DNA from: Brevibacillus sp. SYP-B805
Lineage (GTDB): Bacteria; Bacillota; Bacilli; Brevibacillales; Brevibacillaceae
Assembly: GCF_011059135.1 (NCBI RefSeq)
Contig: NZ_JAALGD010000018.1
Location: 1 to 64,000, forward strand
Direction: 5' to 3'
DNA length: 64,000 bases
Shown piece by piece: positions 34,681 through 43,611 of the stretch; position 1 is the stretch's first letter, and each line of letters begins with the position of its first letter. The notes below the pieces were generated by a model, which saw nothing but the letters and a program-made list of their open reading frames with translations, did no database searches and was not told the DNA's origin. Made by a program: the position numbers and the translations under genes.

Positions 34681-36399
34681 ATGAAAGTGGAACTGATCCC
34701 ACCTGTGGAAGGCCATTATAATTTGCAGGATTATGAAAAAGCTTATGCCAACTTCAGTTGGGCTGACGTGGAGAAGGCATTCAGTTGGCATGAGACAGGC
34801 AAGGTGAACATGGCATACGAAGCGATCGACCGCCACCTTCTGACGGACCGGAAGAACAAAATCGCGCTTCTTTACAGCGATGCGGAGAGAGAAGAGTCGT
34901 ATACGTTCGCCCAATTGAGCGAACTCTCCAATAAGTTCGGCAATGTGCTGAAAAGCCTCGGCATCGGGAAGGGGGACCGGGTTTTCGTTTTCATGCCTCG
35001 TACGCCGGAGCTTTATGTAAGCGTTTTAGGAACGCTGAAAATCGGTGCGATCGTCGGGCCGCTGTTTGAAGCGTTCATGGAAGCGGCTGTGCGCGACCGC
35101 CTGCAGGACAGCGAGGCCGTCGCCATCGTTACCACGCCGTCGCTGCTGCCGCGGGTGCCGGTGAAGGAACTGCCTGCGCTGAAGCACGTCATTCTCGTCG
35201 GCAGCAAGGACAGCGAGACCGATGTGGAGGTAGTAGATTTCCATGAAGCGATGAAGGCAGCTTCCGCCGAATTGGAGATCGAATGGGTGGATCGGGAAGA
35301 CGGCATGATCCTGCACTATACGTCCGGCTCGACCGGCAAGCCAAAAGGGGTGCTGCACGTCCACAACGCGATGATCCAGCATTACCAGACCGGGAAATGG
35401 GTACTCGACCTGCAGGAGGACGACATCTACTGGTGCACGGCGGACCCCGGCTGGGTGACAGGCACTTCCTACGGGATTTTCGCACCGTGGCTCAATGGGG
35501 CGACAAACGTGGTACGCGGCGGCCGCTTCAGCCCGGACGGCTGGTACAGCACCATTGAAAAGTACAAGGTCACCGTCTGGTACAGTGCGCCCACTTCATT
35601 CCGGATGCTGATGGGGGCGGGCGATGATGTCGTCAAACGTTACGATCTGTCCTCTCTCCGCCATGTGCTGAGTGTGGGAGAGCCGCTGAATCCGGAAGTG
35701 GTATACTGGGGCTTGAAGGTATACAACCAGCGCATCCACGACACCTGGTGGATGACGGAGACGGGCGGCCAGCTGATCACCAACTTCAAATGCATGCCGA
35801 TCAAACCGGGATCGATGGGGAAACCGTTCCCGGGCATTCATGCGGCAATCATCGATGACCACGGCAATGAATTGCCGCCGAACCGCATGGGGAATCTGGC
35901 CATCCGCGTGGGCTGGCCGTCGATGATGCGGCAGATCTGGAAAAATCCGGCCAAGTATGAGGAATACTTCCGCATCCCCGGCTGGTATGTATCGGGAGAC
36001 TCCGCATATATGGACGAGGACGGCTATTTCTGGTTCCAGGGCAGGATTGACGATGTGATCAACACGTCCGGCGAGCGCGTCGGTCCGTTCGAAGTGGAGA
36101 GCAAGCTGGTGGAGCATCCGGCCGTCGCGGAAGCGGGGGTCATCGGCAAACCCGATCCGGTGCGCGGCGAAATCATCAAGGCCTTCATCTCCCTGCGGGC
36201 GGACTATGAGCCGAGCGAGGAACTGATGGAGGATATCAAGAAGTTTGTGAAGCAGGGTCTGGCTGCGCATGCGGCGCCCCGCGAGATCGAATTCTGCGAC
36301 AAGCTGCCCAAGACACGTTCCGGCAAAATCATGCGCCGCGTCTTGAAGGCATGGGAACTGGGACTGCCCACGGGCGATCTCTCCACCATGGAAGACTAA
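34681..36399 (+). CDS. acsA: Acetyl-CoA synthetase AcsA
   Basis: 572 residues, the same length as B. subtilis AcsA and closely similar throughout. It activates acetate to acetyl-CoA through acetyl-AMP. Visible motifs: LHYTSGSTGKPKG (phosphate loop), WWMTETGGQ, YVSGDSAYMDEDGYFWFQGR, and the acetylation site PKTRSGKIMRR near the C-terminus, whose Lys is the usual regulatory residue. ATG 34681 matches the B. subtilis start and follows GAGGAG. The AcuABC control genes found next to acsA in B. subtilis are absent. Confidence 0.95.
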   Translation: MKVELIPPVEGHYNLQDYEKAYANFSWADVEKAFSWHETGKVNMAYEAIDRHLLTDRKNKIALLYSDAEREESYTFAQLSELSNKFGNVLKSLGIGKGDRVFVFMPRTPELYVSVLGTLKIGAIVGPLFEAFMEAAVRDRLQDSEAVAIVTTPSLLPRVPVKELPALKHVILVGSKDSETDVEVVDFHEAMKAASAELEIEWVDREDGMILHYTSGSTGKPKGVLHVHNAMIQHYQTGKWVLDLQEDDIYWCTADPGWVTGTSYGIFAPWLNGATNVVRGGRFSPDGWYSTIEKYKVTVWYSAPTSFRMLMGAGDDVVKRYDLSSLRHVLSVGEPLNPEVVYWGLKVYNQRIHDTWWMTETGGQLITNFKCMPIKPGSMGKPFPGIHAAIIDDHGNELPPNRMGNLAIRVGWPSMMRQIWKNPAKYEEYFRIPGWYVSGDSAYMDEDGYFWFQGRIDDVINTSGERVGPFEVESKLVEHPAVAEAGVIGKPDPVRGEIIKAFISLRADYEPSEELMEDIKKFVKQGLAAHAAPREIEFCDKLPKTRSGKIMRRVLKAWELGLPTGDLSTMED

Positions 36400-36410
36400 G
36401 GGACATTTCG

Positions 36411-36450
36411 AAAAAAAGTGGCAAGCCAGCAGCGGCTTGCCACTTTTTTT
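36411..36450. terminator. Bidirectional terminator
   Basis: A7 then GTGGCAAGCC with GGCTTGCCAC then T7, between acsA and the convergent response regulator. Confidence 0.92.
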
Positions 36451-36524
36451 CGGTCGCAGTTCTCTGCCATCCCGATTCTTGTCTGCCACCCCGCCCCTTG
36501 GCGCAGGGCGTCTTCTCTTTCCGA

Positions 36525-37172
36525 TCACTTCTGAATCAGCCCGTGGCGCACGGCGTAGGCGGCAAGCTGGACCCGATTGGACAGATGCAGTTTTTCCAGG
36601 ATGTTTTTGATGTGATTTTTAACGGTATTCTCGGAGATATAAAGCGCCTCGCTGATCTCCCGGTTGGTCTCCCCGGCGGCTATGCACAGGAGGATCTCCT
36701 TCTCCCGCGGCGTCAGCACATCGGGGGCGGGCTCGTTCTCCGCCTGTCCGCTGCGGAAGCGGTGAAGCAGGCGGCTTGCCATCTCCCGGGGGATTTCGGC
36801 ATCCTCGTCAAGCAGCGCGTGCAGGTAGCTGAGCCAATCCTCGGGCTCCAGATTCTTCAGCAGGTAGCCCTGTGCGCCGTATTGGATGGCCGTGATCAGG
36901 TCGCCGACGTCGTCGGAGACGCTCAAAATGACGACCTTGATCTGCGGGTATGTTTTCTTGACCGCCTTGGTGGCTTTCAGCCCGTCCCAAACCGGCATGC
37001 TGATATCCATCAGCACGAGGTCGGGCAGCAGGCGGCCGCACTGGCGATAAGCCTCTTCGCCGTCCGCCGCCTCTCCAATGATCTGAAAGGATGCATCCTG
37101 CTCCAGCAGGCTGCGGATGGCCTGTCTGGCCATGGGGTGGTCATCCGCAATCAGGACACGGTAATGGGTCAC
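36525..37172 (-). CDS. NarL/LuxR-type response regulator
   Basis: 215 residues. Receiver domain (1-120) with the acidic pocket at Asp10-Asp11, phospho-acceptor Asp55 (LVLMDISMP) and Lys105. C-terminal LuxR helix-turn-helix (about 150-210) with LTPREKEILLCIAAGETNREISEALYISENTV split over the scaffold and recognition helices. GTG start overlaps the kinase TGA (GTGA), so the pair is translationally coupled. Confidence 0.93.
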   Translation of the reverse strand: MTHYRVLIADDHPMARQAIRSLLEQDASFQIIGEAADGEEAYRQCGRLLPDLVLMDISMPVWDGLKATKAVKKTYPQIKVVILSVSDDVGDLITAIQYGAQGYLLKNLEPEDWLSYLHALLDEDAEIPREMASRLLHRFRSGQAENEPAPDVLTPREKEILLCIAAGETNREISEALYISENTVKNHIKNILEKLHLSNRVQLAAYAVRHGLIQK

Positions 37173-38005
37173 GCGCTTTTCCCTCCCTTGCCAAAGACAA
37201 GCAGCAGTTCCGTCCCGCCGGTCTCCCGTGTACGCAAGGCAAAATCGGCCCCCAACTGCTGGGCCCGCTCACGCATCATCATCATGCCGTATTTGTTTTC
37301 CCAGCCGGCCTGCGGGTCCAATCCTTTGCCATCATCCGTGATGGCCAGCCGCCACCCTTGCTTCCCTTCCTGCTGAAGGACGATGCGCGCATGCCTGGCC
37401 TGGGCATGCTTGCGGATGTTGGCAAACGCCTCCTGCACAATGCCGAAGAGCTGCACCTGCTCAGCGGGCGTGAAGCGGCCGTCCGGGAGATCAAGCTGAT
37501 GCTCCACCTCGACCCCGGTAAGGGCGCTCCACTGGGCGAGCCATTTCTCCAGACGCGCGGTGAAGGAGTGGCCTTCCTCCGGCAGCGCGCGCAGGTTGAA
37601 AATCGCCTGGCGCACATGCCGGTCGATCTCCGAAACGGCGGCGCGGGCTTCCTCCAGCTGCCCCTGACGCAGCTTGACATTGAGGAAGAAGAGGGATTGG
37701 GCAATGCCGTCATGCAGCTCCCGGGCCAGGCGTTCCCGTTCCTGGTAGACCGCCAGGCGGGCCTGCTCTTCCACCAGCCGGGCATTCATCCGCTTGATCA
37801 TGCCAAAAACCCAACTGGCAAACAGGAAGGAAAGCAGGAAGGCGATCAAGGTAATATAGAGGTTCCCCGTTTCCATGGACATGTATGCCAGCAGGAAGTC
37901 ATGCCGGATAAATTCAAAACCGCCGATGATGAGCGGGGGAAGAAGAACCACGACGAGAAAAAGTTTGCGGTATGTCAACGTTATCACAACCTTTGCGGAA
38001 GCCAT
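37169..38005 (-). CDS. Sensor histidine kinase, NarX/LiaS-like
   Basis: 278 residues. Two transmembrane segments (about 14-31 and 48-70) with a short loop between them, so it probably senses membrane state or an intramembrane signal. HisKA_3 dimerisation domain with phospho-accepting His98 (RELHDGIAQSLFFLNV) and a HATPase domain (TDDGKG, GMMMMRERAQQLG). AGGAGG upstream of ATG. Partner of the adjacent regulator. No target gene is identifiable beside it. Confidence 0.93.
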   Translation of the reverse strand: MASAKVVITLTYRKLFLVVVLLPPLIIGGFEFIRHDFLLAYMSMETGNLYITLIAFLLSFLFASWVFGMIKRMNARLVEEQARLAVYQERERLARELHDGIAQSLFFLNVKLRQGQLEEARAAVSEIDRHVRQAIFNLRALPEEGHSFTARLEKWLAQWSALTGVEVEHQLDLPDGRFTPAEQVQLFGIVQEAFANIRKHAQARHARIVLQQEGKQGWRLAITDDGKGLDPQAGWENKYGMMMMRERAQQLGADFALRTRETGGTELLLVFGKGGKSA

Positions 38006-38095
38006 TCACACCTCCTAGTATACCGAACGGAACGGACAGGTGTTATACTTGTAACCGGATTGTGACAAAACGACATGGGAAAGGAGCCTAACAGG

Positions 38096-38893
38096 ATGGG
38101 AGCATTGGCACGGGCGCTGACCGTGGCCGGATCGGACAGCGGCGGCGGCGCAGGCATCCAGGCAGATTTGAAAACATTCCACCGCTTCGGCGTTTATGGC
38201 ATGAGCGCCATCACGGCGATCACCGCGCAGAATACGCTGGGGGTGGCGGCGGTATACCCGCTGCCGGCCGAGGCGACCGCTGCCCAGATGGAGGAGGTTC
38301 TCCGCGATATCGGCACCGATGCGCTGAAAACCGGCATGCTGTTCAGTGCCGAGATCATCGAAACGGTCGCGGAGAAAATACGGGCCCATCGCGTGACGCA
38401 GGTGGTGGTTGACCCGGTGATGGTCGCCAAAGGCGGGGCCAAACTGTTGCGCGATGATGCCATCGAGGCCCTCAAGCGGCACCTGCTGCCCCTTGCCCAG
38501 GTGGTGACGCCCAACCTGCCGGAAGCGGAATGCTTGACGGGCATGACCATCGCCGGCTTGCCGGAGATGAAGGAAGCAGCCAAACGGATCCATGCGATGG
38601 GGGCCCGGCATGTGATGGTCAAAGGGGGGCATCTGGACAGCGATGACCTTGTCGATCTTTTCTACGACGGGCAGCAATACCACCTGTTTCCGCATCGGCG
38701 CATCCACACCCAAAACACACACGGCACCGGCTGCACGTTTTCCGCGGCATTGACGGCCGAGCTGGCCAAAGGGACGGCACTGCTCCAAGCGGTGGAGCGG
38801 GCGCAGCGCTTCATTGTCGCGGCCATCCAAACGGCTCCGCAGCTGGGAAGCGGGCACGGGCCCACCAATCACTGGGCGGAGATTTCCTCCTGA
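38096..38893 (+). CDS. thiD: Hydroxymethylpyrimidine (phosphate) kinase ThiD
   Basis: 265-residue ribokinase-fold enzyme. AGSDSGGGAGIQADLKTF near the N-terminus, VVDPVMVAKGG, TPNLPEAECLTG and the anion hole NTHGTGCTFSAALTAELA are all ThiD signatures. It phosphorylates HMP and HMP-P for thiamine synthesis. ATG 38096 follows AAAGGAG. No TPP riboswitch is visible and no other thiamine gene adjoins. Confidence 0.92.
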   Translation: MGALARALTVAGSDSGGGAGIQADLKTFHRFGVYGMSAITAITAQNTLGVAAVYPLPAEATAAQMEEVLRDIGTDALKTGMLFSAEIIETVAEKIRAHRVTQVVVDPVMVAKGGAKLLRDDAIEALKRHLLPLAQVVTPNLPEAECLTGMTIAGLPEMKEAAKRIHAMGARHVMVKGGHLDSDDLVDLFYDGQQYHLFPHRRIHTQNTHGTGCTFSAALTAELAKGTALLQAVERAQRFIVAAIQTAPQLGSGHGPTNHWAEISS

Positions 38894-38961
38894 AACGAAG
38901 AACCAAACGCCCACCTGCTGCTTATGTATGAAGTAAGAAGGCAGTAAAGGCGGTACCAGCC

Positions 38962-39177
38962 ATGTGGACAAAATGGGTTACCATCCACGAATCTTACGGA
39001 TTGCCAAGGGCGGCGCATGAATGCCGCAAATATCTGGAACACCAGGGCATTCGCGTGAAATTGTCCGGCAGGGCGAGACGCTCCGTTTTCCTCTATACCC
39101 TGCAGGTTCCCCAAGAGCAGAAGGAACGGGCGATATCGCTTCTTTCCCGCTGCAAGAAACAGCTGCGTGACGGCTGA
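38962..39177 (+). CDS. Conserved small hypothetical protein
   Basis: 71-residue basic protein (MWTKWVTIHESYGLPRAA), with an alternating hydrophobic pattern and Arg/Lys-rich middle (KLSGRARRSVFLYTLQV). The layout resembles the small DUF2007-like signal-transducing domains (beta-alpha-beta), but I cannot confirm this. An AAGGCGG site precedes ATG. Lies 68 bases after thiD. Confidence 0.6.
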   Translation: MWTKWVTIHESYGLPRAAHECRKYLEHQGIRVKLSGRARRSVFLYTLQVPQEQKERAISLLSRCKKQLRDG

Positions 39178-39353
39178 ACGCCTGCCCACCCCTCCATATT
39201 CCCCTCTTGACCGTCGACCTTTGCGGAAATGCTGCGGCAAGGGGGATTTTTGTGGTCACAACCGGGAGAATGATCGCTTTTTTTTCATGCGTATCGAGCC
39301 CTTTGCCTGCGCGCATAATAGGCAGGAATCAAGAAAAAAAAGAGGTGAACCGC

Positions 39354-39896
39354 ATGCTGGGCACGCAGCAGATGCTGCTCCACAAAATCGGCGAGGTAAA
39401 GGAAAATCCTGTCGGACTCGACAGGATGCACGCAAAACAAATGAGCGATGCGCTCAATGTGGCATTGGGCAGTGTGTATACGCTGTACCATCAGCTCAAA
39501 AAGCACCACTGGGTCGTGGAAGGGCCGAGCTTTCGGGATCTTCATGTCCTGCTGGATGAGTTCGCCGCCCGGCAGTTGAAGATCGCGGATGAGGTGGCGG
39601 AGCGCATCACCGTGTTGGGGGCTTATCCGATTTCAAGCCCGCGCAAGCAGCAGGAGATGTGCGTGTTCTCCCCGGAAGAGGAGGGTGTGCTGGACCTGCG
39701 CACGATGCTGACCAACGACATGCGCGCCTACCAGCAGATCATCGCCCGTTTTCGCGATCTGATCCAGCTTGCCGCCCAGGCCGGCGATTTCACGACGGAG
39801 ACCATGCTGAAACACCAGCTGCAGACGATGGAATTTGATGTCCATCATCTGGAGCATCTGCTGGGGGAAGACACCTTAACCACCCGGACACATTAG
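39354..39896 (+). CDS. Dps/ferritin-like DNA-protection protein
   Basis: 180 residues, four-helix Dps fold. Ferroxidase ligands fit: His in YHQLKKHHWVVEGPSF (about 41-56) and Asp/Glu in LHVLLDEFAARQ (about 59-70). It should bind and oxidise iron using peroxide. AGAGGTGAA upstream of ATG 39354. The C-terminus ends Thr-rich (TLTTRTH). Confidence 0.9.
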   Translation: MLGTQQMLLHKIGEVKENPVGLDRMHAKQMSDALNVALGSVYTLYHQLKKHHWVVEGPSFRDLHVLLDEFAARQLKIADEVAERITVLGAYPISSPRKQQEMCVFSPEEEGVLDLRTMLTNDMRAYQQIIARFRDLIQLAAQAGDFTTETMLKHQLQTMEFDVHHLEHLLGEDTLTTRTH

Positions 39897-39903
39897 GGCC
39901 TGA

Positions 39904-40827
39904 TCACGACCCGAACAGTTCCGTCATCGACAAATACCGCTCGCCACTGTCCGCGCACATGGCGAGCACTTTTTTGTGGGGCCCCAGCTTGCGGGCCACC
40001 TGCAGGGCGGCGTAGACGGACGCCCCGGAGGAAGGCCCCACCAGGATGCCTTCCTTGCTGGCGAGCTGTCTCGTGGTCTCCAGCGCCTGTTCGTCGGTAA
40101 TCTGGATGATTTCGTCATAGATCGAACGGTTCAGGATGGGCGGAATAAAACCCGGACTGGTGCCCACCACCTTGTGCGGGCCGGGGGAACCGCCCGACAG
40201 AACGGGGGAGCCGGCCGGTTCGACGACGGCGATATGCAGATGCGGCAGATGCTGGCGCAGCACTTCGCCGGTACCGGTGATGGTGCCGCCTGTTCCGGCG
40301 GTGGCAACGAATCCGTCCAGCTTGCCGTCCATCTGCCGCAGGATCTCCTGGGCGGTCGTCATGCGGTGAATCCGGGGGTTTGCTTCGTTTTCAAACTGCA
40401 TCGGCATGAAGCTGCCCGGAATTTGGCCGAGCAGTTCCTTTGCCTTGCGGATGGCGCCGGGCATCCTTTCCGCACCGGGCGTCAGGACGACTTCGGCGCC
40501 ATATGCTTTCAACAGCTGTATCCGCTCCCGTGTCATCGTATCCGGCATGATGATGATCGCGCGGTATCCCTTCACGGCGGCGGCCATGGCGAGGCCGATG
40601 CCGGTATTGCCGCTGGTCGGTTCGATGATGGTGGCACCCGGCTGCAGCAGCCCGGCGGCTTCCGCTTCCACGAGCATATGATAGGCGGCCCGGTCTTTGA
40701 CGCTGCCGCTCGGATTAAACTTTTCCAACTTGACGAAAATCTCGGCCATCTCGGAGGTGACGAGGCGGCGCAGCCGCACGACCGGCGTCTGCCCGATCAG
40801 CTCGCCCATATGAGTAACGACACGCAC
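39904..40827 (-). CDS. cysK: Cysteine synthase (O-acetylserine sulfhydrylase)
   Basis: 307-residue PLP enzyme. Lys44 in SGSVKDRAA is the Schiff base; PTSGNTGIGLA binds substrate; GTGGTITGTGEVL binds the cofactor phosphate; VGPSSGAS lies near the end. It makes cysteine from O-acetylserine and sulfide. GTG start with AAAGGAG. Convergent with dps, so close that the two 3' ends nearly abut. Alternative: a CysK-like enzyme for another beta-replacement. Confidence 0.92.
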   Translation of the reverse strand: MRVVTHMGELIGQTPVVRLRRLVTSEMAEIFVKLEKFNPSGSVKDRAAYHMLVEAEAAGLLQPGATIIEPTSGNTGIGLAMAAAVKGYRAIIIMPDTMTRERIQLLKAYGAEVVLTPGAERMPGAIRKAKELLGQIPGSFMPMQFENEANPRIHRMTTAQEILRQMDGKLDGFVATAGTGGTITGTGEVLRQHLPHLHIAVVEPAGSPVLSGGSPGPHKVVGTSPGFIPPILNRSIYDEIIQITDEQALETTRQLASKEGILVGPSSGASVYAALQVARKLGPHKKVLAMCADSGERYLSMTELFGS

Positions 40828-40927
40828 GCAAAACGCTCCTTTACTGAGGAAGTTGGCAGTTATTCCATTATACCATATCGGAATTGACGGTTTAGCAAAA
40901 CTTTTTGATCGACTTCCCTCGAATCAT

Positions 40928-40957
40928 TTCGACAAACCGGTACAAGCGTGTTACAAT
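40928..40957 (+). promoter_or_regulatory. Sigma-A promoter of dgk-dck
   Basis: TTCGAC, 18-base spacer, TACAAT, about 42 bases before dgk. It overlaps the longest frame start at 40948 and so supports the downstream ATG. Confidence 0.65.
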
Positions 40958-40998
40958 TAAATTCGCTCTACATCGTTGGGGGAGGATCGCACATCACC

Positions 40999-41634
40999 AT
41001 GAAGCCTGTGTTTATCACCGTGGAAGGGCCCATCGGCATCGGGAAAACCTCCTTGGCGCACGCGATCAGCCGTACATACGGCTTGCAGCTGCTGGAGGAG
41101 ATCGTGTACGAGAACCCGTTCCTCGGCAAATTTTATGAGAATATGTCGGAATGGAGCTTTCAGCTGGAGATGTTTTTCCTGTGCAACCGCTACAAGCAGC
41201 TGCAGGATATCCGCAAACAGTATCTGGCCAAAGGCATCTCCGTCGTTTCCGACTATAATATCTTTAAGAATACGATCTTCGCCAAACGGACGCTGGATGA
41301 GGAAAACCTGCCGAAATATTTGCAGATCTACGACATCTTGACCCACGACATCCCGCCAGCCAATCTGGTCGTCTACCTGACCGCCTCCATCGATACCGTG
41401 ATGAAACGGATCGCGCTGCGCGATCGCGATGTCGAACGCAACATGGACGTTCGCTACATGGAGAATCTGATCGCCGATTACCATGAGTTCATGCACCAAT
41501 TCCAACTGCGCCATCCGGAAGTGCCCGTCTTGATGTTTGATTGCGATCATCTTGATTATGTGCATCATCCCGAAGACCTGCGCTTCGTGCTGGACCGGAT
41601 CGAACCGTTTCTGCCGAACGCTGCCTGCAAGTAA
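40999..41634 (+). CDS. dgk: Deoxyguanosine kinase
   Basis: 211 residues. P-loop EGPIGIGKT (about 9-17), the motif WSFQLEMFFLCNRYKQL identical in style to B. subtilis dGuo kinase, VSDYNIFKNTIFAKRTL, and the lid near RDRDVERN. It phosphorylates deoxyguanosine for purine salvage. The ATG has GGGGGAGG somewhat far upstream (13 bases). First gene of a two-gene unit with dck. Confidence 0.92.
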   Translation: MKPVFITVEGPIGIGKTSLAHAISRTYGLQLLEEIVYENPFLGKFYENMSEWSFQLEMFFLCNRYKQLQDIRKQYLAKGISVVSDYNIFKNTIFAKRTLDEENLPKYLQIYDILTHDIPPANLVVYLTASIDTVMKRIALRDRDVERNMDVRYMENLIADYHEFMHQFQLRHPEVPVLMFDCDHLDYVHHPEDLRFVLDRIEPFLPNAACK

Positions 41635-41681
41635 CGGAAAGATGTGGACATTCAGTTAACAGGTAAGGGGTAAATGGTTTC

Positions 41682-42368
41682 ATGACAGATTTCAAAAACA
41701 GCCATCTTCGTGAAAAATACGGCATTCCGCACAATGCCGTGATTACCATCGGCGGTACGGTTGGCGTGGGGAAATCCACCTTTACGCGTGCGCTGGCCGA
41801 CCTGCTGGGCTTTCGGGTCTCCATTGAAAAAGTGGACAACAACCCGTATTTGAGCCGCTTTTATGACGATTTTTCCCGCTGGAGCTTTCATCTGCAAATC
41901 TATTTTCTGGCGGAGCGTTTCAAGGAGCAGAAACGCATGTTTGAATATGGGGGCGGTTTTGTCCAGGATCGCTCCATTTATGAGGATACCGGCATATTCG
42001 CCAAGATGCTGCATGAACAGGGGCACATGAGCGATGAGGATTATGAAACCTATACCCAGCTGTTCGAAGCCATGGTGATGACGCCGTATTTCCCGCATCC
42101 GGACGTCCTGGTCTATCTGGAGGGCAGCTTCGAGGAAATCATCCAGCGGGTCAAAGAACGGGGACGCCCCATGGAGCAGCAGACCCCGATCTCCTACTGG
42201 GAGGATCTCTACCAGCGGTATGAGCGCTGGATCAATTCGTTTACGGCCTGCCCGGTGCTGCGGATCAACATCAACGAATACGACTGCGTGGAAGATGAAA
42301 GCTCGGTGGAGATCATCCTTCCCCGCCTCGCGGAAAAAATTCATCTCGTGCGCGCGGTGCGCCGCTGA
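41682..42368 (+). CDS. dck: Deoxyadenosine/deoxycytidine kinase
   Basis: 228 residues. P-loop GGTVGVGKST (about 24-33), DNNPYLSRFYDDFSRWSFHLQ, QDRSIYEDTGIFA with the DRS motif, and lid RVKERGRP. Paralogue of dgk and co-transcribed with it, 47 bases apart, as in B. subtilis. Phosphorylates dAdo and dCyd. Confidence 0.93.
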   Translation: MTDFKNSHLREKYGIPHNAVITIGGTVGVGKSTFTRALADLLGFRVSIEKVDNNPYLSRFYDDFSRWSFHLQIYFLAERFKEQKRMFEYGGGFVQDRSIYEDTGIFAKMLHEQGHMSDEDYETYTQLFEAMVMTPYFPHPDVLVYLEGSFEEIIQRVKERGRPMEQQTPISYWEDLYQRYERWINSFTACPVLRININEYDCVEDESSVEIILPRLAEKIHLVRAVRR

Positions 42369-42383
42369 TTGCAAGAAAAGGAC

Positions 42384-42421
42384 ATGCAGCCTGCTTTCTT
42401 TGAGCAAGGCTGCATTTTTTT
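42384..42421 (+). terminator. Terminator of dgk-dck
   Basis: ATGCAGCC and GGCTGCAT enclose 16 bases, followed by TTTTTT. Confidence 0.9.
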
Positions 42422-42520
42422 GACGGTAGAATTATAAGGATGTAGACGCATTGGCCGACATCTGTTAGTCTATTCTGAAAAAATTGTTCATCATGAAAGC
42501 GCGGAAAGAGGGGTATACAA

Positions 42521-43420
42521 ATGGACGAAAAGGATTGGCTGATGCTGCAAGCACTCCACAAGGAAAAGAGCCTGACGCGAGCGGCGGAGCGTATGTACAT
42601 GACGCAGCCAGCGCTGACCTATCGCCTGCAGCAGTTGGAGAAACGGTTTGGAGTGCCTCTCATCGTGAAAAACGGAAAAGGCTTCCGGTTTACCCCGGAA
42701 GGAGAGTACCTCATTACCTGCGCCTACAAAATGCTGGCCGAGTTGCGTGAGATCAAAGACCATATCGTCAATATGCAGACGGAAGTGCAGGGAACGCTCC
42801 GGATCGGGGCTTCCATCTATTTTGGCCAGTACAAACTTCCTTTGCTGATCAAGAACTTTCTGAAGCTGTATCCCAAAGTGCAAATTCACGTGGATACCGG
42901 CTTCAGCTCGGAAATCTTTGACTTGCTGCTGCAGGATGAGATACAGGTGGGCATTATTCGGGGAGAGTTTCAATGGCTGGATCAAAAACACTTGATTCAG
43001 GAGGAAAATATCTGCCTGGTGTCGTCGGAGGAGCTGGATCTGGAAGCGCTGCCGTACTTGCCGAGGATTAACTATCGGCCACCCAAGCTCACTTTAAAGA
43101 TGGGGGATCAGATGTCCTTTTCGCTGAGCCACGCTATCGACCAATGGTGGCATGAAAGATACCGGGAGCCACCCACGATCACCATGCAGGTGGATAGCTA
43201 TGAGACCTGCAAGGAAATGGTGAAGTACGGATTGGGGTATACCATCATCCCAAGCGTGTTTGTCAGACCGAATGAAGGCTTGCATACCGTCGATCTGACA
43301 TTGAAGAACGGTCAACCGATCAAGCGCAGGACGTGGATGCTTTACAGGGAGGCAACCTTGCAGTTCACGGTGGTGGATCGGTTCGTGCAGTTCATGAAGA
43401 GCTGCGATTTTCAGATATAG
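42521..43420 (+). CDS. LysR-family regulator
   Basis: 299 residues. N-terminal LysR helix-turn-helix (about 4-62: KSLTRAAERMYMTQPALTYRLQQLEKRFG), then a periplasmic-binding-like effector domain (about 90-295). GAGGGG before ATG. The downstream genes (amidohydrolase, YfcC carrier, M28 peptidase) run in the same direction after a 190-base AT-rich gap holding a palindrome, so it probably activates them. Confidence 0.93.
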   Translation: MDEKDWLMLQALHKEKSLTRAAERMYMTQPALTYRLQQLEKRFGVPLIVKNGKGFRFTPEGEYLITCAYKMLAELREIKDHIVNMQTEVQGTLRIGASIYFGQYKLPLLIKNFLKLYPKVQIHVDTGFSSEIFDLLLQDEIQVGIIRGEFQWLDQKHLIQEENICLVSSEELDLEALPYLPRINYRPPKLTLKMGDQMSFSLSHAIDQWWHERYREPPTITMQVDSYETCKEMVKYGLGYTIIPSVFVRPNEGLHTVDLTLKNGQPIKRRTWMLYREATLQFTVVDRFVQFMKSCDFQI

Positions 43421-43489
43421 ACGGCTTCCCGTGCCAAAAGACAAGGGAGTGGAGATGACCTTTTCGGGGTGCGACTTTTTTTACAAAAC

Positions 43490-43507
43490 CTATAAAAAAT
43501 TTTATAG
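43490..43507. promoter_or_regulatory. Candidate LysR operator
   Basis: CTATAAAA-AA-TTTTATAG is an 18-base inverted repeat in the AT-rich 190-base gap between lysR and the amidohydrolase gene. LysR regulators often bind AT-rich dyads upstream of their targets. The rest of the gap shows no other element. Confidence 0.45.
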
Positions 43508-43611
43508 TTTAGAGCTAAAATTTTTCAATTTTACTTATAGAAGCATAAGCCATACAATGAAGCCATCAGTAATTTTTGGAATATTTAGACGTGCCATCAG
43601 GAGGCTTTTTC